Positions 35,262-46,830 are shown, counted from the first letter of the stretch. The stretch is 64,000 nt of DNA from Geosiphon pyriformis (GCA_016748015.1 JAAOMT010000222.1:354817-418816); one strand, 5' to 3'. Notes: generated by a model not told the origin, from the letters alone. Made by a program: numbers and translations.

Positions 35262-36200
35262 TTAAAAAGTCTTGTTTAACTCAAAGTTAACTAGTTTGTT
35301 AAAGTTTTTTGTAGATAGGGTATATAATACTTGTGATAAAATAAGTTTTGTATCCAAGAGATTAAATTTTTGTATTAAAGTTTTGGCTCTTTTAGCAATA
35401 GTTAAAACTCTTGAAACATCTAACTGTATAATGCCCAAAATTTTTGCCTGTATCTCTGAAGTTGTTTTCTTTATAAGTTTTATATTCTTTATGATTTTTT
35501 TAAGATAACCATAGAGTTCTAATTGTCTTTCATATGACAGATTTTTGTCTATGAGCAAAATTTCTTGGATTGTTTTTCTAATTATGCTAAAAAGTGAGAA
35601 TATAGCTGCTGTTATACTTTCTAACAGATATTTATTTATTTTGCTATCAATTTTTTCCCTTCTGGTAGTGGTTTTCTTTGGTCTAATAACAATATATGTT
35701 TTACTGTTATCAGTTATAGTGGTCTGTTTTTCAATAGTCAGAGTAACATTTGGATAGTTTTGATCCAATACTTATGAAGAGTATAAAAGGCATTTTGAAT
35801 ATTTTGATCCAGAAAATAATTGTTTATGTTGATTAAAAATATCTCTGTTTTGGAAATGGTACATTTATTTATACTTGATTTTTGCTGATTAATTGGATTG
35901 GTATTACTACAACAGGCAACCAATCAGATCGTTTATGATATTTTTTAAATCATATATCATAAACAAAACAATCATTGAAAATTGTTCCAGATTGATCTTG
36001 AAGAATATAAGAACCATTGTTCAAAACTTTGTTAACTATAAAGGGTCTTTTCCACCAGCTAGAGAATTTATCACCATAAATATTGTCTCTGTCTGAATAG
36101 TATTCCAATACCAAGTTATTAATACTTAAAAAAAGTGTTTTATAGGTTTTCTTTTTTTTAAGCTTTTCTTGAAACTGTTTTATTTTTTCAAAAGCAATTA
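35262..36200 (-). pseudogene. Gypsy-B polyprotein C-terminal region
   Basis: The frame 35768-35262 encodes 168 residues, open to its TAA, with long amphipathic stretches (ESITAAIFSLFSIIRKTIQE, ILGIIQLDVSRVLTIAKRAK) suggesting helices or coiled coil. No known domain recognised. It lies downstream of integrase and is shared with 1-232. About 35770-36200 is the decayed join to integrase. Possibly the extended integrase C-terminus; not established. Confidence 0.6.
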
Positions 36201-37070
36201 TTCATGCTTCTACCAAGGAATCAAGAATGGTATCAAGTCTTTTTTGCAAAATGTCTTTGTAATTTTCTATTGTGATTTTTTCAAAAGATATTGTCTTAAT
36301 GTCAGTTTTTATTGGTAGTATTGCCATGTATTTATAAAGCAGATAAAAAGATTCATAACTTATTATGTCATGATTTACAGTTCTATAAGCAAACAAAGCT
36401 AAAGACAGTATTTTGTCCCATAAGTTTGTTTTTTTACTGGTTTTAGCTAAGGTTTCACATAGTTTTCTATTGAAACATTCTACTAAGCCATTTGTTTGAG
36501 AGTGGTAAAGAGAAAAAAGTTTATGACATATTCCCATTTTTCTCCAAAGTTTTTCAACCAGTGTACTGAGAAAAGCTTTTTCTCTATCAAATAAAAGTTT
36601 TTTGGAGCAGCCATGATGACAAATGATATCTTTATAAAAAAATTGGCTATTAAGACTGCTGTTTGGTCTGGAGTGGCTCTTGCTTCTACCTACTTTGTAA
36701 GATAGTCAGTAGCTGTGATAATGTATCTGTTGTTATCAAGAGTTATTATTAAAAGTCTAATAATGTCTATACCAATTCTGTCAAATAGTTGACCAACAGA
36801 GATTGAATGGATATTTTTTTTGTGATTGAATTTGTCTTTTCTTTAGCAAATATCACAGATTTTGATGTATTCAGCAATGTTTTTTCCCAATATAGGCCAA
36901 TAATAATGAGCTAAAGTTTTTTGAATTGTTTTTGTTTTTCCAAAGAATCCAGCTAATAGATCAGTGTATATGTTGTATATTACAATTTCTCTTTCTTCAA
37001 ATCTGATAACTCTCTGGAAATAGTCAGAATATTTTCTGTTTTTTTTATATAATTAGTTCTGGCAGATCAA
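36201..37070 (-). pseudogene. Gypsy-B integrase
   Basis: Minus strand. FDRIGIDIIR (first catalytic Asp, ~36785) and YIITATDYLT (~36715) start the core; the last motif is LYHSQTNGLVECFNRKLCE (36510-36450), with the catalytic Glu in LVECFN. The second Asp region lies near 36600. The HHCC zinc region is decayed at ~36850-37000. Integrase inserts element cDNA. Stops at Trp/Gln positions interrupt the frame; the piece 36537-36202 is open. Confidence 0.75.
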
Positions 37071-37389
37071 ATAGAAATTTGATTGTTTGCACAAATATTC
37101 TCTTTGTTGTTGAATGTATTCTAATGGGTATTGTTTTTTATCCAAAAATTCCATTAAGGCAGAATAGTTGTTCAAGTCCATTATCATGTTTGTTTGTGAA
37201 AGAGTTACTAATAATTAGATTGATTTGGTTTGAGAAGTTGTACTATCACTGGATGGTAAGTTTAGAAAGAATGTTGGCATTTTGATGATTTGCTCCTTTG
37301 TGGTATTAAATATTATAGTTAAATTTATCCAAATGGAGTATTCAGCAAGTTATTTGTTTGTGTTCTAGCTTCTTTTTATTGCATAGCCA

Positions 37390-38560
37390 AACCAAGACTT
37401 AATCTGTTATTACTAAGAATTTCACACCAAAAAAATATTGATCCCAGTAACTAGTAGCCCAAACTACTGCTAAATATTTTTGTTTAGTAACAAAATAGTT
37501 CTTTTTTGCTGGTATAAGAGATCTACTGACATATGCTATAACATGTTCTTTGCTATTTTCATCTTTCTGTGAAAAGACACCACCAAGTCCATAACCAGAT
37601 GTATTAGTGTGGAAGATAAAAGGTTGGTTCAAATCAAGTTGCTTGATAATTGGTTTAGTAACAAGTTTTTTCTTCAGAATTTCAAAAGCTTTTTGTTAAT
37701 GAGTGTCTCAATAATAGTTGACATTTTTTCTGAGTAGCTGATTGAGAGGAAAGACGATTTTGGAGAAATCCTTGATAAATTTGCAATAGTAAGAAGCCAA
37801 ACCAAGAAAAAAGTGTAGTTTAAAAATATTCATTGGTTGTCTAATGTTTTGAACTTTCTTAATTTTAGCTGGGTCAGAGAAGATTTCATTTTTTGTAATA
37901 AGATGACCAAGAAACTGGGTAAATTGACATCCAAAGAAAGATTTGATTAAGTTGATCTTAAAGTCAGCATTTCTGAACAGATCAAAAACCTTCTGCAAAT
38001 ATTCAAAGTATTTATCTCAGGTTTTTAAGTAGACTATTATGTTGTCTAAGTAGACCAAAACAAAGTTTTTTTTTACTGATTCAAATACTTTGTTTATTAG
38101 GCATTAAAAGATAAAGGGGCATTAGTGAGACCAAAAAACATAACTGTAAATTCATAGGTACCATACTTGATGATAAAGACAGTTTTTTTTCTGCTTTCTG
38201 GATCTATCTCTATTTGTCAGAATCCAACAGTTAAATTAATGATTAAGAAGAAAGCAATACCATTGAATTTATCTAACATTGCATCAATTTTGAGAAGTAG
38301 ATACATATCTCTTATAATAATGGCATTTAGTTGGCAGTAGTCAATACAGAAGTGTAGGGTTTCATCTTTTTTGGATACCACTACAACTGGGAAAGACTAT
38401 TTATTCTTGGTTTTTTATATGAATTCAAGATTTTTTATCTGGTTTATTTCTTTCTTAATAAACTTATTATTGTGTTGATTGAATTGATAAGACTTCAAAT
38501 AAATAAAACAAGTTTCTTTTGTGGTAATAGTATGTTGTATTACATGGGTTTATCTAAGAG
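37390..38560 (-). pseudogene. Gypsy-B reverse transcriptase and RNase H
   Basis: Minus strand. HFCIDYCQLNAI near 38350; FWQIEIDPE-like block near 38215 with a stop at the Trp; FGLTNAP near 38125; catalytic YLDD appears as YLDN (~38045), a G-to-A change. 37998-37708 is connection (FLGHLITKNEI, FFLGLASYYCKFIKDFSKI). 37632-37399 is RNase H start (IFHTNTSGYGLGGVFSQ, where the catalytic Asp of xTDASxxG is Asn), then IAYVSRSLIPAKKNYFVTKQ. Order and spacing are standard for Ty3/gypsy. Non-functional. Confidence 0.8.
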
Positions 38561-39853
38561 TATTATCTTTTTTTGAAATAACTGAGCTATTTCTAGTCAA
38601 CAAATTTTCAATGTCCACTTTTTTTTCTTCAAGAAAAGGTTTTTTTTGTTTTGTAACTAATGATTGAATTTCAGGTAGTTCATTCTTAAAGAATTTTTGT
38701 ACTTTTTTTAGTTTTTCTCTGGGTATCAAACTAATTGGCTCCCAATCTTTGTAATAGATCAGACAGAACTTATATTCATCACTAAGAGAATACAAGAGTT
38801 TATTACACCAGCACTTGGCACAAAGACCATGCTACTAATAACTGTATTTTGCTTTCTTGCCAAGTTTTCTATCAAAAGTTTTTCTAAGAGTATCATAGTA
38901 GGGTCAGCAGATTAGCTTGTCATTTACCATGATTCTATTTTTATTAGCTTTAATATTGTCCAGTAACTTGCTATTGCTAATAAAGATAGTATAAGTGAAT
39001 TTAATAGTTTTTTTTTATTCTTCTTGATCTTTTTTTTCATCACTCTTATCATTATCTGATTCATCTAATTGTTCTTTTTCTTGGTTCTTCTTGAGTATTG
39101 GAGAAGTTGTCCAATGGTAATATTTAACCATGATGGGTTTCTTACTATATCTGATAATTAGTTCACAGAGTTTATAATCAAGCAAAGCTTTTGCTTTCTT
39201 AAGCCATTCATTGTTAACTATTATGGTGTATTCTTTCATTTCAGATACTTTTATGTCAGTTTCAATGTTGATACTATTAATTCGGACAGGAACAGCTTTG
39301 GCTATGCCCAGATTTTTCTTCTTGTCACCATGTACATTGGTTATTAGTCTTGTGGATGGTTTATTAATTTTTCTGCCAATTGCTTCTAAGAAGTGTTTGA
39401 CAATAATACTAACAGATAATCCACTGTTCAGGATTAAATCAATAAAATAACCAGCCACTTGGGCTTTACAAATGAGAGGAGTAACATTGCTGTTGTTAGC
39501 AAGTCCAGCTTGGCGTGAGTGCTTGTTAGTTTTTGATGTCTTTTTTTTGGAAATCAAAGATTTGTGAAGATTTTTTCTGAATTGGGAATGGGTCATTAAC
39601 TGGCCAAAGATAATATAAGCAGATGTTTCTATAAAATTTTTGACAACAGAATAAGAACCAGATTTTTGTACTATTTCTGGGGATTTTAACTTTAGAGAAT
39701 TCTTAAAAACTTTGGTCTTTGGTGGCTTATTGTTATCAACAATAGAAGTTAAGACTTTGTTGGGATCTAGAATGAAATCAACCTTGGCTTTCTTTTTTTT
39801 TCTTGTTAAGTCAGAGGAATTAATAGCCAGTTTATCTATATTCTGGTTATTGT
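38550..39853 (-). pseudogene. Gypsy-B protease region
   Basis: From the Gypsy-A junction at 39853 the frame is open for ~280 codons to TAA at 39015. It includes a Lys-rich linker, then VAGYFIDLILNSGLSVSII (~39440), the retropepsin motif with DSG changed to NSG by G to A. WLKKAKALLDYKLCEL (~39200) is the usual strand/flap end. An acidic Asp/Ser/Lys tail follows. 38795-38550 is the linker to RT. Protease would have cut the polyprotein. The apparent start methionine at 39863 is created by the inserted LTR and is not genuine. Confidence 0.8.
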
Positions 39854-39920
39854 TGTTATTCATAAAGAAAACAGTTATAGAAAATAGTAGACCAATAAGG
39901 GAGTAGTAGTTAGCACATAA

Positions 39921-40078
39921 GCATATTGCTTAGCAATATGGAGCAATATCAGAAATTACAGCACATTGCTCAACAATGTAGAGCAATGTTAGAAAATTAG
40001 GGCATATTGCTTAGCAATATAAGTATTGCTCAAGAAATTATAGCACATTGCTCGAGAATATGAGCAATCTCATAAAAC
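39921..40078 (+). repeat. Palindromic ~40-bp tandem array in U3 (4 units)
   Basis: Each unit starts GCATATTGCTTAGCAATATG or a variant, whose halves ATATTGCT/AGCAATAT are inverted repeats able to form a hairpin, followed by GAGCAATATCAGAAATTA. It lies directly before the TATA box. Matching arrays are at 49009-49166 and about 1531-1706. Confidence 0.8.
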
Positions 40079-40088
40079 ATAAATTAAG

Positions 40089-40097
40089 TATATATAA
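40089..40097 (+). promoter_or_regulatory. LTR TATA box
   Basis: TATATATAA followed by CAGTAGCATTAGAAACAG. The same TATATATA-GCAGTAG context recurs in every Gypsy-A-type and TRIM LTR of the window (near 4650, 5829, 7316, 34185, 49177, 57537), which supports it as the element core promoter. Confidence 0.65.
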
Positions 40098-40734
40098 CAG
40101 TAGCATTAGAAACAGAAAAGACAGACTCCTCAGTTTAGATTTGATTTAAGCAATCTTTTACATTACAAATATTAATAAATAATTATTCAATATCTTAAAT
40201 CCACTCCCCACTATTAACACTTTATGTTGATAGTAATTAATACTTAACTACACTAGAACAATAGCTCTTGATCATAACTATTGATGGAATACTAACATTC
40301 ATTGCCTTGGTTTATTTTTTTATTTTCTTTTATTTTCTTTTGTTTTGTTATTTTTTGTTAGGTACTAATTGATTAAAGGATTAAAGTATTAAGTTACTAA
40401 TGTCAGGATATAGCATTGATAAAAAACCCAAGAATAAGAGTAAACATTCAGATTTGAGGATAGCTTATCAGGAAATTGCCAGCCACTACACCGAAAAAAA
40501 AATTGACAGAATTGTGATTCCAGAAAGTAATAGACAACAACTACTTAACCTATGAGTTAACATTGAAAACACTATTTAAAGAAAATTACATTAGAATCTC
40601 TGTTCATTATACAAAAAACTTAACCAAAATTTTCAGATATAGTTAACTGTCAGAAACCAACATCATTATATCAATTAAGCACCAAGTTATGAGTTTGTTA
40701 TTTGCTTTAAGACTCCAAATAATTACTTGTAACA

Positions 40735-40755
40735 TTTGGTGCTTCCTGTGAGGTA
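40735..40755 (+). other. Primer-binding site of Gypsy-A1
   Basis: TTTGGTGCTTCCTGTGAGG follows the LTR after two T residues before TGG, the expected complement of a tRNA CCA end. Equivalent sites are TTTGGTGCTTCTTGTGAG at 2416 and TTTGGTGCTTTTTGTAAAA at 59144. The priming tRNA cannot be named by eye. Confidence 0.6.
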
Positions 40756-42362
40756 TAATTTTACAAAAAACCAGCACCAACAAACAATTATCCAAAAGTA
40801 GCAGAATCAAAAATAATAGGAACAAATTATTTAGGATTCACTAAATTTTTATTTCAACAGTACAGCCAACAATTGGGCTTAACCAACAACTATTATTCAG
40901 CAGAATTAGCTTTCAACTTCTATGTTAATGAAAGAATTACAGATTTTTTGAGAAAACCAGTTAACATTGAGTCAGCAAGAGAAAATTTTTATACAGAATT
41001 AATCCAATACATTAGCTTACTATGAAATTACAGTTTTGCACCAATCATCAAAAAAATTAATCATGAAATTGAAAGATACACTTAACAACAATTTCTCATT
41101 ACCTACACAGATAAAGATAAAGGAAAGTTACAAATACCAACAGCAACTTTAAAAGAAATACAATTACCAATGTGGAAGAAACAAAGAATCAAATCTTTAC
41201 TATATTCATCATACTATTACATATCTGGAAGTACCATCAATATTACATCAGCAGACATGTCCACATCAAATATGACATCAACATTTGAACAACTTCCATT
41301 TCAAAATAAACAAAAAAAAGCAGAGTTATTGGGAACATATGACAATTACTTTAAAAGATTCAAATCACAACCCCCAACATCATCAGGATTCTGATCACTA
41401 CCACCTCCACCAGATTTCGGAATTGCAAGTCCTTGGGAGATAATGGCATTAGAAAAAAAAAAAAAGAATCAAGAATTTAATTATAAAAATTTGATTGCAG
41501 AAAATCTGGAAGTTGAAACTCCAAATATTCAAACCCAGCAAACTTAGAACAATTCAAACTCCGAGTTAATTAATCAGCAAAACTTACTTCCAAAAATCAT
41601 TATTAATCAACAACCAATTGATCTGATTGCTGAACAACTTTAACAGCCACCAATACTATTTCAACAATTATCATCTCAACTACCACAACAACCAAACTTG
41701 GATTTAATGGTCTATGCCCCAATAGCAAAACTCAAAAAATTCACAGGTGAAAATGATGATGTCCAAGTGTGGCTGAATGATGTGAAAAAAGCTATTACAG
41801 CCAATGGATGAAATAATGCATAAGCAATACAAACCATTCCATACTTCTTTTAAAATACTACTGACTTATGATATTAGAGCTTGGTCAACAAACCTTAGAA
41901 CTTTAATGCATTTAAGCTTGAGTTCTTAAGATATTTTAGCAACAACAACAGTATTAATTGCTTAGCCAATACCTTCACCACTATCAAGCAAGGAGAAACT
42001 GAAGCAGTTACTACTTACTTAGAATACTTCCATAGAAACTTGTGCCAAATATAAGCAATTAATGTGAATTACTTTACAACATCACAAATTTTAAACCAGT
42101 TTATCCATGGACTGTGTAGTAGTATTCTCCAATGCATATGCCTAATGCACTCACAAATTCTTCAAGACACAGTTACTAATGCACAGGATTTCAAATTTGC
42201 AAAACTCGAAGCTAATCATGCTCAAACCATTAATCTAGTAATGAACAGATTATCTGAACTGGATTCCAAATTAAAACAACTCAGTAATTCAATTAATCAG
42301 AAATTAAAAGGATACTTAGCTAATAATTGTGCAATTTATCAGCCATTCTAATGATGCAATAA
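40756..42362 (+). pseudogene. Gypsy-A1 leader and Gag
   Basis: Frame with stops at about ten sites. First ~210 codons (to 41393) are a poorly known N-terminal region (LAFNFYVNERITDFL, YYYISGSTINITSADM). Then a Gln/Pro-rich spacer and the Gag core from ~41700: AKLKKFTGENDDVQVWLNDV, YFFxNTTDLxYxSLVN, FLRYFSNNNSINCLANTF, and ETEAVTTYLEYFHRNL. Between 41809 and 41877 five stops (TGA, TAA, TAA, TGA, TAG) occupy codons expected as Trp, Gln, Gln, Trp, Gln. Open segment 42064-42351 ends in a coiled-coil-like LNQKL region. Gag forms the particle. Confidence 0.8.
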
Positions 42363-42443
42363 TTCTGGAAACATGAATCACTCCCAAAATCAGGTGCTTT
42401 TTCATTATTATCCAATCAGTTATGGCAGCAAAAGACATATAAC

Positions 42444-42485
42444 TGCCACAATTGTGATAAACAAGACCATTTGAGAATTGACTGC
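42444..42485 (+). pseudogene. Gypsy-A1 Gag CCHC zinc knuckle
   Basis: CHNCDKQDHLRIDC, a perfect C-x2-C-x4-H-x4-C motif, lies about 80 bases after the Gag core stop. It binds element RNA in Gag proteins. Confidence 0.8.
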
Positions 42486-42535
42486 CATTTTTATAATAAG
42501 AACTTACAATCAAAAAATCAATATTAAAACCTCAA

Positions 42536-43500
42536 TTGCAGGTTGCAAACTCTGAATTAATATCCAAATCAGAATTAATACTTACCTCATTATATCCAAA
42601 TGATACAATAGCCAATTTATTAACCACCAGTATATTAAGTTCCAATTTATCAGCTAACAAACCCTGTCATTTATCAGCTATAGCTGCAAGTAATATACCA
42701 GTCCCAACAAATTCAAACACCACCACAAAACTTATCTCAAACTGGAACACAAAGGCTGAAAATGATACAACAAAACTGAAGATCAGCAATAATTATCTAT
42801 TAACCAATTTTCAGTTCTTCTACCTAACAATTAGGAACATGCTCTCAGAATTTGGAGACTAGGTACACCCAAAACCCAAGTTTTTAGAACTATTTAAGTC
42901 TTCTAGTAACTCCAGAAAATGCCTTATCCAACAACCAGAAGCCCAATCAAACACTACCACTTATCAACAACATATCTCCAGCCACTATTACCAATAACAA
43001 ATTATTAGCAGCAATTTTTTCATTCAAACTTGAGGAATTGTTATTTATGCTTTTGTTTAGTGGAGCTGCTCTTAAAAAAAAACCAATTACCATCATGTAC
43101 ACTGATACTAAAGTTGATGGCCATCCCATCAAACTCATATTAGATAGCAGATTAGCAAGCAGCATTATCACCCAACAACTTATAGACCAATTAGGTTACT
43201 GAGTTGATTGCACTGCCAGCACCAAAATAATAATAGCTAATAGAGTAACCAAAACTCTAATTGGCAAAATAGACAAATTACTTATTAAAATCAACAGCAT
43301 TATTATACCTATTAAAGTTCTTGTAATAGAAGCAACTTAGTACCAAGCTTTTGTTGGGAATAACTGGCTGTCCAAAGCCAATATCATGCTCAACTGAAAC
43401 ACTCAAGAACTACAGCTCAGCCAAAATGGCCATCACACATGTGTGCCAGTTACTTGTGGTCATTTTAAAACTACTATCAACAATAAGCCATTCATTAAAT
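42536..43500 (+). pseudogene. Gypsy-A1 protease region
   Basis: After a Ser/Thr/Asn-rich linker (42536-42862) the retropepsin core begins near 43090: TDTKVDGHPIKLILDSRLAS, where the catalytic Asp is kept but DSG is DSR (GGA to AGA). ANRVTKTLIGKI and QALVGNNWLSKANIML follow at ~43240 and ~43350, the latter with a stop at the next Trp. Frames are interrupted, so no product is possible. Confidence 0.75.
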
Positions 43501-44070
43501 TAAAAGAAGAAAAAAAAATCTACCTGGGAAGTCTACCAAGTCTTATGGACCAACACCAAACACAATAAGTTACCACTAATACTCTTCTGGAACAACAAAA
43601 GAAAAGGAAAAAAAAAAGACACACTAAAAGAAAACATTGCTACAGAAAAAGTAACAAGTGGCTGGAAAAGATTTTACTTATACAAACCACTAAAGCAACC
43701 ACCATATATCCCACTCAAATACCAAGATTGTAACAAGAAACTCTCTTCTATGGGAGCTTAGATTGTGCCCAACAAAGATTACTAGACATGAACACATTAT
43801 TACTGTAAGCTGTATCACAAAGAACAGTATGGCTATTCAAAACAACAAGGCAAGTAGGACAACAAATTATGTTTTGCTTGTGAAAAATAGTTGCTTGACA
43901 AAGAAATGTGGAATGACATTTTTGGTTAAGGAAAAATGTATGACACTTCATGCCAATACACAATCCTCATAAACAACTGAATCAGTTGTGATACTCCTAT
44001 TACTGCAGTCTGGCATCAAACAATAACTCGCTTGAACAGTTACCCACATAACAAAGACAAGATCTAAAGA
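43501..44070 (+). pseudogene. Gypsy-A1 Cys-rich linker
   Basis: Decayed sequence between protease and the zinc-ribbon segment. The only open stretch (43763-43972) contains scattered Cys (SCITKN, NSCLTKKCGMTFL). I do not recognise a domain; the relative at about 62030-62290 in the second copy keeps the same order. Confidence 0.45.
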
Positions 44071-44583
44071 ATGACAAATGCCAAAGTAGAAGAAGCCACA
44101 TTCAGCAAAATCTTGGAAATTAAAAATAATCTTCCAGAACCAGTCGACATCATCCTCATCCCAAATCCAGATGCTTTTCTTGACATAGAAACAGGTCCAA
44201 AAAAGTTTCATAAGCACTATCAAAATTTGGCACCAACAAGAAAAGAGCAAAAACAATATTTAGAGAAAATAAACATCCAATTATGTGACCACTGTTTGAT
44301 TTCATGTAACTTTCAATATTGTAATAAGTGTGACCTTATTTACAATCCACCATCACACATGATTTACACAATCTCGGAAAAGGAAGAACCAATCAGCAGC
44401 TATGTATCAGAATTGGAATCAACTTTTAATTCTGATTCAAACTTTGACAACAATAATAACAAAAACAATAGTTCTAGCTCTATGCAAATTAGCAATGATA
44501 AAAATGACAATTCAAACTCAGATTCAAATTTTGAACAATACATCACACTTTTTGATCTCTCTAAGAAGCAAAAACTCAGATAG
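44071..44583 (+). pseudogene. Gypsy-A1 zinc-ribbon/low-complexity linker
   Basis: 170 codons without a stop, the longest open stretch in this element. CDHC at ~74-77 and CNKC, 10 residues later, suggest a zinc ribbon. It is followed by an Asp/Asn/Ser-rich tract (SDSNFDNNNNKNN). PVDIILIPNPDAF and PSHMIYTI are conserved with the second copy at 62350-62876. It sits just before the dUTPase, and no function can be assigned. Alone it would look like a real gene, but its start is internal and its context is the polyprotein. Confidence 0.6.
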
Positions 44584-45020
44584 TTCAGTGACAATGATAA
44601 AAGTATTATGCCAGAATGTGTACATAATACCAATGCCAGGTTTGATTTGAAATATTTAAGAAAAGATGCCATCAAATTGGAACCACATTTACATACTTGT
44701 ATCAATCACAAAATAGCACTAGAAATCCCAGCAACAACAATGATTTAACTAGCATCTAGGAGTAGCTTAGTAAAAAAAAAATCAACATCAAAGGAGGAAT
44801 AATTGATGCAAGATATTTGGAAAATATTATTACAATATTACAAAATGACTTAGAAAAGGCCTATATCATAGAGCCAAATGAAAAGATAGCACAGACAATA
44901 TTTCTGCCTCAGATTAAAATAGCTCAATTAGTCTTAGTAGAAAACAGAGAAAAATTGGGGATTACAGCTAGAGAGATATAGAGATTTAGATCAACAGATA
45001 GAATAGATATATCAATTAAT
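44584..45020 (+). pseudogene. Gypsy-A1 dUTPase domain
   Basis: Trimeric-dUTPase motifs in order: motif 1 NARFDL (normally DAGFDL) near 44637, a stretch LEIPATTM then ASRSSL (motif 2, intact) near 44755, GGIIDARYLENIITIL (motif 3) near 44800, NEKIAQTIF (motif 4) near 44880, RFRSTDR (GFGSTG of motif 5) near 44985. Changes at motifs 1 and 5 are mostly G-to-A. dUTPase hydrolyses dUTP to dUMP and keeps uracil out of cDNA. The domain lies between protease and RT. Confidence 0.78.
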
Positions 45021-45450
45021 ATGACAGAAAAAAAAATTGCTGACAAGAGAGAAATTATTTCCACCCATCAATCAATTTTCATTCCACTATATGACCAGTA
45101 CATAGTAACCATAAAAAGAAAAGTAAAAAATCAGGTACAAATTTTTAAGACAGAAGCAACACTTTGTAAATTAAGAGAAATTGAATTAGTCAATCTACAC
45201 ATACCAGCCAAGAACTACAGTCACATCAAAATTCCTATTTACAACAACATGGAAAACACCATCAAGATACCAGAAGGAACCACCATTGGATATTTAATCA
45301 CTGAAATTGAAAACCAACTGCCAAGCACCATTCCAAACTTTTCACAACTGTGTAGATATGTAGATATTACATTTCAAACAATATATAGATGAGAAAAATG
45401 TTATCTGCTCTAACCAGAACAATTGGAACAGATGAACTTAGAAAATCTAG
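45021..45450 (+). pseudogene. Gypsy-A1 post-dUTPase linker
   Basis: 123 open codons (45021-45392): a second beta-rich segment with VNLHIPAKNYSHIKIPIYNN and IPEGTTIGYLITE, resembling a repeat-like beta domain, then PEQLEQMNLENLDLL leading into RT. The same order is present in the second copy. Function unknown. Confidence 0.6.
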
Positions 45451-46830
45451 ACTTACTACAATGTATGCAGCTCAAGATATTACTTAACAACTTCAATGAC
45501 ATTTTTGCTAGCAAAAATAAATTTGGCAGAACTGACATAATTCAGCATCAGATCAAGACTAGAAATGTAATACCAATTAAACAAAGAGCATACAGAGTAC
45601 CACCAGCCAGCCATAACATCATTTGTTAAGAAATCAATTGGATGCTTGACAACAGGCTAATTCAGTCATCAATAAGTCTATAGTTATTATGAGTGATACT
45701 AGTTCATAAGAAAAATGAAAAAATCCACTTTTGTGTGGATTATCAAAAACTGAATAGAGTAACAAAAGGAGATAGCTATCTAATTCCAAAGATTTAAGAG
45801 CTGTTTAATGCTTTTGGAGGAAAGAAATGGTTTTCAACTTTAGATTTAGATAGTGGTTATTAACAAGTAGCCATGAACCCAGAAGACAAAGAGAAAATAG
45901 CTTTTATGACTCGAGAAAGAAATTTTGAATTTGAAGTTATGCCATTTGGCTTAATAAATGCTCCAGCCATATTTTAACAACTCATAGAAATTGTTTATAT
46001 TGGACTGCTATAGAAATCAGTAGTCATGTATCTAGATGACACCAACATGTTCTCCAAAACATTTGATGATTATTTACATTATCTTCAACAAGTATTTGAA
46101 AGACTAAGAAGAGCCAGATTAAAATTAAATACAACTAAGTGTTTCTTTGGAAAAACTGAACTCAAGTTTTTGGAACATATTATGAGCAAAGATGGAATCA
46201 AAACAGATCCAGACAAAATTGAGATAGTTAAGAACTTTCTAGTACTTACCAACTTAATAGAACTATGAGTATTCTTAGGATTTGCAGGTTACTATCACCA
46301 TTTTATCAAAAATTTTTCTAAATTGGCTTAGCTATTATATCAGCTTCAAACAAAGAACACCAGATATAAATGAACAGAAACTCAGCAAGAAGCTTTTGAT
46401 ACATTAAGAAAAAAGCTTATTCAAGCTTTAGTACTAATCTATTTAGATCATAGCAAGTCATTCATAATTACAACAGATGTATTTGGTCAAACATTAGGAA
46501 CAATACTATCTCAGAAAAGACTGGATGGATGAGAACACTCAGTAGCTTACACTAGCAGAAGCTTAAGTCCAGCTAAAAAGAACTATAGAACTTTAGCACT
46601 AGAACACTTAGCTATCTATTGAGCAGTCATAAAATGAAAAAAATACTTGAATCAAAAGTTTGATGTGTACACTGATCATAAAGAATTGACTTCAATCTAA
46701 AAGCAAAAATTTGGAGATGATCATCATGCCAGATAGAAAATAGAACTGTTATCATTTAACTATATAGCATATTACAAAAAAAAAAATGGAAATGCTAATG
46801 ATTTGTTATAAATAAGACAAATCTAAAAAC
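45451..46830 (+). pseudogene. Gypsy-A1 reverse transcriptase and RNase H
   Basis: IFASKNKFGRTDI then IKQRAYRVPPASHN (RT start), FCVDYQKLNRVTK (~45732), WFSTLDLDSGY (~45828), FEFEVMPFGLINAP (~45930), catalytic YLDD intact at 46028-46039, FLGFAGYYHHFIKNF (~46275), then RNase H TTDVFGQTLGTILSQ (~46470), VAYTSRSLSPAKKNYRTL and VYTDHKELTSI. Roughly 15 stops, at Gln or Trp. RT makes cDNA and RNase H removes RNA. Confidence 0.85.

Larger units (their letters stand above)
39854..40734 (+). repeat. 5' LTR of Gypsy-A1
   Basis: TGTTATTCAT...ACTTGTAACA, 881 bp. U3 contains a four-unit ~40-bp palindromic array (39921-40078), a TATA box at 40089-40097 and a T-rich stretch near 40310-40360. Equal in length to the 3' LTR. 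Confidence 0.93.

Noticed and set aside
39015-39863. Stand-alone 282-aa gene starting at 39863
   Set aside because: Its first codons lie in the inserted Gypsy-A LTR. The true upstream sequence is Gypsy-B Gag at 49823 and beyond.
39921-40078. CRISPR-like array
   Set aside because: Repeats are contiguous palindromic units without unique spacers, inside a retrotransposon U3 of a eukaryote.
43748-43963. Minus-strand Cys-rich frame resembling a secreted peptide
   Set aside because: Complement of the decayed Gypsy-A1 linker; no signal peptide and no conservation in the second copy.
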